A DNA stretch of 6,949 nucleotides from F23-B02 sp963627445 (GTDB lineage: Bacteria; Bacillota; Clostridia; Oscillospirales; Oscillospiraceae). The stretch spans positions 1 through 6,949 of the forward strand of contig CAVGBM010000006.1 of the NCBI GenBank assembly GCA_963627445.1, given 5' to 3'. Shown piece after piece: positions 4,334 to 6,949 of this stretch (positions are counted from its first letter, which is position 1; each line of letters begins with the position of its first letter). The position numbers were made by a program, and so were the translations under genes. The notes beneath the pieces are model-generated. The model was not told the origin of the DNA. It searched no databases and saw nothing but the letters and a program-made list of their open reading frames with translations.

Positions 4334-6412
4334 TTATTTTGTGCTGCTGTCGGTGTTTTCTTCTACGACAACATCGTAGGTGGGCATTATCTGAATAGAT
4401 ATCTTGTCCTTTGAAAGGTCAAGGCTACGGGAAATGTCGTCAGCGCTGAGTATAAAGGTGAAGGTCTGGATGCCGTAGCTTTTAAGCTCAAAGCCCCACA
4501 TACGGTCGACATCGCTTGCGACGACCTGACCGTTGACTGCAACGCTTATGATGTACGAGCGCAGCTTGATGGTGCTGCCGGTCTGGTTGGTGTACTTCGT
4601 GCGGATGACAAGATCGCTGCCCTTGGTGAAGGCCTCCGTCACGGTGATGGGAAGCTTCGACACGGTGCTGATGCTGTCGGTCGTGCTGTAGACCGGCTGC
4701 CCATCCTCGGGAGTGAAGTATGCGCCCTTGTAGTAGCAGCTAAGGCCGATGGCATCGCCGTACAGCGTTCTGGACGACAGGGTCTTGGCGTTATACTGCT
4801 TTATCTCGTTGGGATTGCTCGTTGCGAGCGTGTTCGGGATGAGCATCGCCTTGTCTTTGGTGAAGTTGAGCGCATTGTAAATGCCGTCGGGCACGAGGGC
4901 GAGCCTCGTGAGGCCGCTTTCGTCCATAGAGTAGATGTTGCGGGTCTGCGAGGACAGGCAGTAGACCGTGTCGCCGTATTTATATATGGATCTGAACCTG
5001 CTGTTCGTGGCGGCGGGGAACTCGCCGCGCGTGTAGATAACGCCCGGGCACTGCAGACTCATTTCGTACAGCTTCAGGTCATAGTTGCCGTCGGCATCGT
5101 AGGCGAGGAAGTAGATGGTGTGTCCGTCGTAGAAGCTGGTGTTTATATCGACAGAGGAGACCTTTGCGATCTTACCGGTCGAGATGGTGTAGGCGAAAAG
5201 ATTCGTCGCGCCGTTAACGCCGAGCTTGAAGTATATCTTGCCGTTCCAGCCGTAGGGGGTAAAGGACTTTGCCTCGTCGTATGTGTAGTTCTTGTGGATG
5301 GCGGTAAACGAGCCGTTTGCTATCTTGCCGAAGTCGTAGAGATATCCGGCGGGCTTGTCGGCATAGGTGGTGAACAAAAGCGCGTAGATGCTGCCGTTAT
5401 AGAAGCAGTAGCTTTCAACGATGCTGCCGTGATAGACGGTGGTGACCTTCTCGGAGGTCGGATCGTAGCACATCAGCGAGCCGCTGGCCGTGCCGGTGGT
5501 CGCGCGGCAGAAGTAGACCTTGCCGTTATAGGTACTAATATTGCTCATATACTCGCCGTCGGCGCAGGTGTAAAGCTCGGTATGCTTGTCGTTCATGTCC
5601 GTGCGGTACAGGGAGTATACCTGAGTCTGCGGGTCGGTGTAGGATTTATAAAGGGCGTAGTAGTTGTTGCCGAGCTGAACCGCGATGCTGTCGTTTTCAA
5701 GGTTCGCCTGATAATCGGCCATCGAAAGATTGGCCTTCGAGTCGTGGCCGACTCTCACGGCGGGGACGACGAGCCTTGCCGTAACGGTGGCTATCTGCGC
5801 GCGGGTGGTGTACTCGCTGCCCTTGAACTCGTTGTTTTCCATGCCGTTCATGATGCCGGCGGCGTACAGCTTCTTGACAGAGCTGAGGTAGTAAGACTTG
5901 ATGCTCGCCTCGTCTGCTATCTTGAGGTCGCTTATCGCGGCGGTGTCCTCGTCATCGAGCAGGCGGCTGAAAATGTACGCAAGGTCGTAGCGGGTGATGC
6001 CCGCCTCGTCGAGCTTGCTCAGCCTCGGGCAGGTGTTCGGCAGAAGGCCGTTCTTGGAGCAATAGCTGTAGTAGGCCGAGTACCAGTAGTCGCCGGACTG
6101 GCTCGTGTCGAGCACGCTGCCGTTATATGCCGAGTGGATGCGGGCGGCAATGGTCACGGCGTGCGACCATGTGACGGTCTCCTCCGGACCGAAGGTGCCG
6201 TCAGGGTAGCCTATCATGATGCCCCTGTCGTAGCAGATCTTTATGCCGGAGTATGCCCAGTGATTGCTCACAAGATCGCTGTAGGTGTATCTGCCCATGT
6301 CGGCGATCTTCTCAAATGCGTTCAGCCCGCGGCCGGGCGCGGCAAAGGCGCTGAGCGAAAACAGGCTCGCAAAAATAAGCACGAACGCTATAAATCTTGT
6401 AAACTTCTTCAT
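4334..6412 (-). CDS. Secreted SLH-domain protein with a DUF5050-like propeller region
   Basis: This 692-residue protein is predicted to be exported and held at the cell wall. The signal peptide is residues 1 to about 24 (MKKFTRF, hydrophobic core, cleavage near AFA|AP). Three S-layer homology modules follow: about 42-97 (SNHWAYSGIKICYDRGIMIGYPDGTF, the clearest), a degenerate one at about 108-155, and one at about 165-218 (YYLSSVKKLYAAGIMNGMENNEF, TTRAQIATVTARL). SLH modules normally bind pyruvylated wall polymer. Residues about 245-580 hold repeated units of the type LYRTDMNDKHTELYT...ISTYNGKVYF and YNGSIYALLF, like DUF5050 and other YWTD-type beta-propellers, often used for binding. The C-terminus (about 588-680) looks like a beta-sandwich (LVIRTKYTNQTGSTIKLRSY). 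No catalytic motif is visible. The start has GGAGGT 6 nt upstream and a good promoter. It stands alone, convergent with the small-protein genes; the ligand is unknown. Confidence 0.9.
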   Translation of the reverse strand: MKKFTRFIAFVLIFASLFSLSAFAAPGRGLNAFEKIADMGRYTYSDLVSNHWAYSGIKICYDRGIMIGYPDGTFGPEETVTWSHAVTIAARIHSAYNGSVLDTSQSGDYWYSAYYSYCSKNGLLPNTCPRLSKLDEAGITRYDLAYIFSRLLDDEDTAAISDLKIADEASIKSYYLSSVKKLYAAGIMNGMENNEFKGSEYTTRAQIATVTARLVVPAVRVGHDSKANLSMADYQANLENDSIAVQLGNNYYALYKSYTDPQTQVYSLYRTDMNDKHTELYTCADGEYMSNISTYNGKVYFCRATTGTASGSLMCYDPTSEKVTTVYHGSIVESYCFYNGSIYALLFTTYADKPAGYLYDFGKIANGSFTAIHKNYTYDEAKSFTPYGWNGKIYFKLGVNGATNLFAYTISTGKIAKVSSVDINTSFYDGHTIYFLAYDADGNYDLKLYEMSLQCPGVIYTRGEFPAATNSRFRSIYKYGDTVYCLSSQTRNIYSMDESGLTRLALVPDGIYNALNFTKDKAMLIPNTLATSNPNEIKQYNAKTLSSRTLYGDAIGLSCYYKGAYFTPEDGQPVYSTTDSISTVSKLPITVTEAFTKGSDLVIRTKYTNQTGSTIKLRSYIISVAVNGQVVASDVDRMWGFELKSYGIQTFTFILSADDISRSLDLSKDKISIQIMPTYDVVVEENTDSSTK

Positions 6413-6469
6413 ATAATGACCTCCGGTCGGACTGCGGCTAACGCCGGTTACAATTCGGTATCAGAAATG

Positions 6470-6498
6470 ATTATATCAAGTCGCCGCAGGTTTTGCAA
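6470..6498 (-). promoter_or_regulatory. Sigma-A type promoter of the SLH gene
   Basis: On the minus strand, TTGCAA (6498-6493) is followed after 17 nt by TATAAT (6475-6470), preceded by TGA to give an extended -10. The implied leader is about 50 nt and ends in the GGAGGT site. The rest of 6413-6590, the spacer between divergent units, shows only a short GCCCG-T-CGGGC palindrome near 6560-6570. Confidence 0.75.
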
Positions 6499-6589
6499 TA
6501 GAAAAATGTAATAAAGTAGGCAAATAAATTGTCTAAACGCCTCAAGCGGCGCTGTCGAAGCCCGTCGGGCAAAAAATCACAGCGGGGTA

Positions 6590-6618
6590 TTGACTTGGAG
6601 CGGCTGTTGTGGTATTAT
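6590..6618 (+). promoter_or_regulatory. Promoter of the initiator tRNA gene
   Basis: TTGACT (6590-6595) and TATTAT (6613-6618) are separated by 17 nt, with TGG just ahead of the -10, making an extended -10. The start site would fall about 15-20 nt before the mature 5' end, as expected for a single tRNA unit. Confidence 0.85.
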
Positions 6619-6642
6619 ATATAAGCTCTGAGGAGCCAATAT

Positions 6643-6719
<77 letters not shown>

Positions 6720-6720
6720 A

Positions 6721-6754
6721 AAAAACCGCCAAGTCGAAAGACTTGGCGGTTTTT
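6721..6754 (+). terminator. Rho-independent terminator of the tRNA unit
   Basis: AAAAACCGCCAAGTC (6721-6735) pairs perfectly with GACTTGGCGGTTTTT (6740-6754) around a GAAA tetraloop. It begins two bases after the CCA end. The T-run in the 3' arm serves termination on the plus strand. Confidence 0.95.
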
Positions 6755-6755
6755 A

Positions 6756-6910
6756 GTTAAGTAGATCCCTTGCGGGATCAGTTAAGTGCACTTCGTGCGT
6801 GAAGTTTGTCTTGCGACAAGTGAAGCGCCTGCGGGCGTGGGTGGATCTACTTTACTTCACTTGATGCGAAGCATCAAACTTCACCGTGAGCGCCAGCGAA
6901 CGACTTCACT
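6756..6910. repeat. Array of short hairpins joined by GTGAAGT/GTTAAGT words
   Basis: Small perfect hairpins follow one another: GATCCC-TTGC-GGGATC (6764-6779), GCAC-TTC-GTGC (6788-6798), TTGTC-TTGC-GACAA (6806-6819), CGCC-TGCG-GGCG (6826-6837) and TTGATGC-GAA-GCATCAA (6861-6877). They are separated by GTTAAGT, GTGAAGT or their complements. An outer stem AAGTAGATCC (6759-6768) / GGATCTACTT (6843-6852) encloses the first four, competing with the first hairpin. The same linker words and hairpin style appear in the element at 32-474. No protein is encoded. This is probably a genome-wide intergenic repeat family; its function is unknown. 6911-6949 shows nothing recognisable. Confidence 0.75.
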
Positions 6911-6949
6911 GTTATACATCAACTCATCATCTTTTCTTTTCTGACATTT

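Noticed and set aside
5120..6511. 463-residue plus-strand open frame opposite the SLH gene
   Set aside because: It is antisense to a well-supported secreted protein, Val/Ala/Gly-rich from codon mirroring, has no RBS, and runs past the SLH start into its promoter.
6756..6910. CRISPR array
   Set aside because: Repeat units are short hairpins with different stems and no constant 25-37 nt repeat or regular spacer length; no cas genes nearby.

Overview
The window looks like chromosomal DNA of a gut-type Gram-positive Clostridia, probably of the Oscillospiraceae/Ruminococcaceae group. This is inferred from strong GGAGG ribosome binding sites, sigma-A type promoters, a secreted SLH-domain protein, CCA-encoded initiator tRNA, a moderately GC-rich coding style, and intergenic DNA filled with short hairpin repeats joined by AACTTCAC/AACTTAAC words. 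No single gene fixes the species.

Layout. 1-476 is a protein-free palindromic (MITE-like) element, followed by a perfect 14-bp hairpin. 591-1025 (-) encodes a small membrane protein with three predicted membrane segments. 1211-3041 (-) is a two-gene operon, a HAMP-type sensor histidine kinase followed by an OmpR-family response regulator, overlapping by 8 bp and closed by a terminator at 1141-1186. 3062-3310 is a second MITE-like element with 29-bp inverted ends, lying between the kinase gene and its best promoter candidate. 3487-3777 and 3992-4276 (+) are tandem paralogues of a small cysteine-containing protein that I cannot assign to a known family. Each has its own promoter block, a strong RBS and its own terminator. 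4334-6412 (-) encodes a secreted SLH-domain protein with a DUF5050-like, propeller-type middle. 6643-6719 (+) is an initiator tRNA-fMet with its own promoter and terminator. 6756-6910 is an array of short hairpins using the same sequence words as the left-end element.

How the parts may work together. The two-component operon and the first small-protein gene diverge from one intergenic region. The two small-protein genes share a 56-nt upstream block (40/56 identical, ungapped) ending in a TATACT -10 box but without a good -35. That pattern fits activator-dependent transcription, and the neighbouring response regulator is the natural candidate, but this is inference only. The small-protein pair with its duplicated control region is the most novel-looking part of the window. 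The SLH protein and tRNA appear to be independent units.
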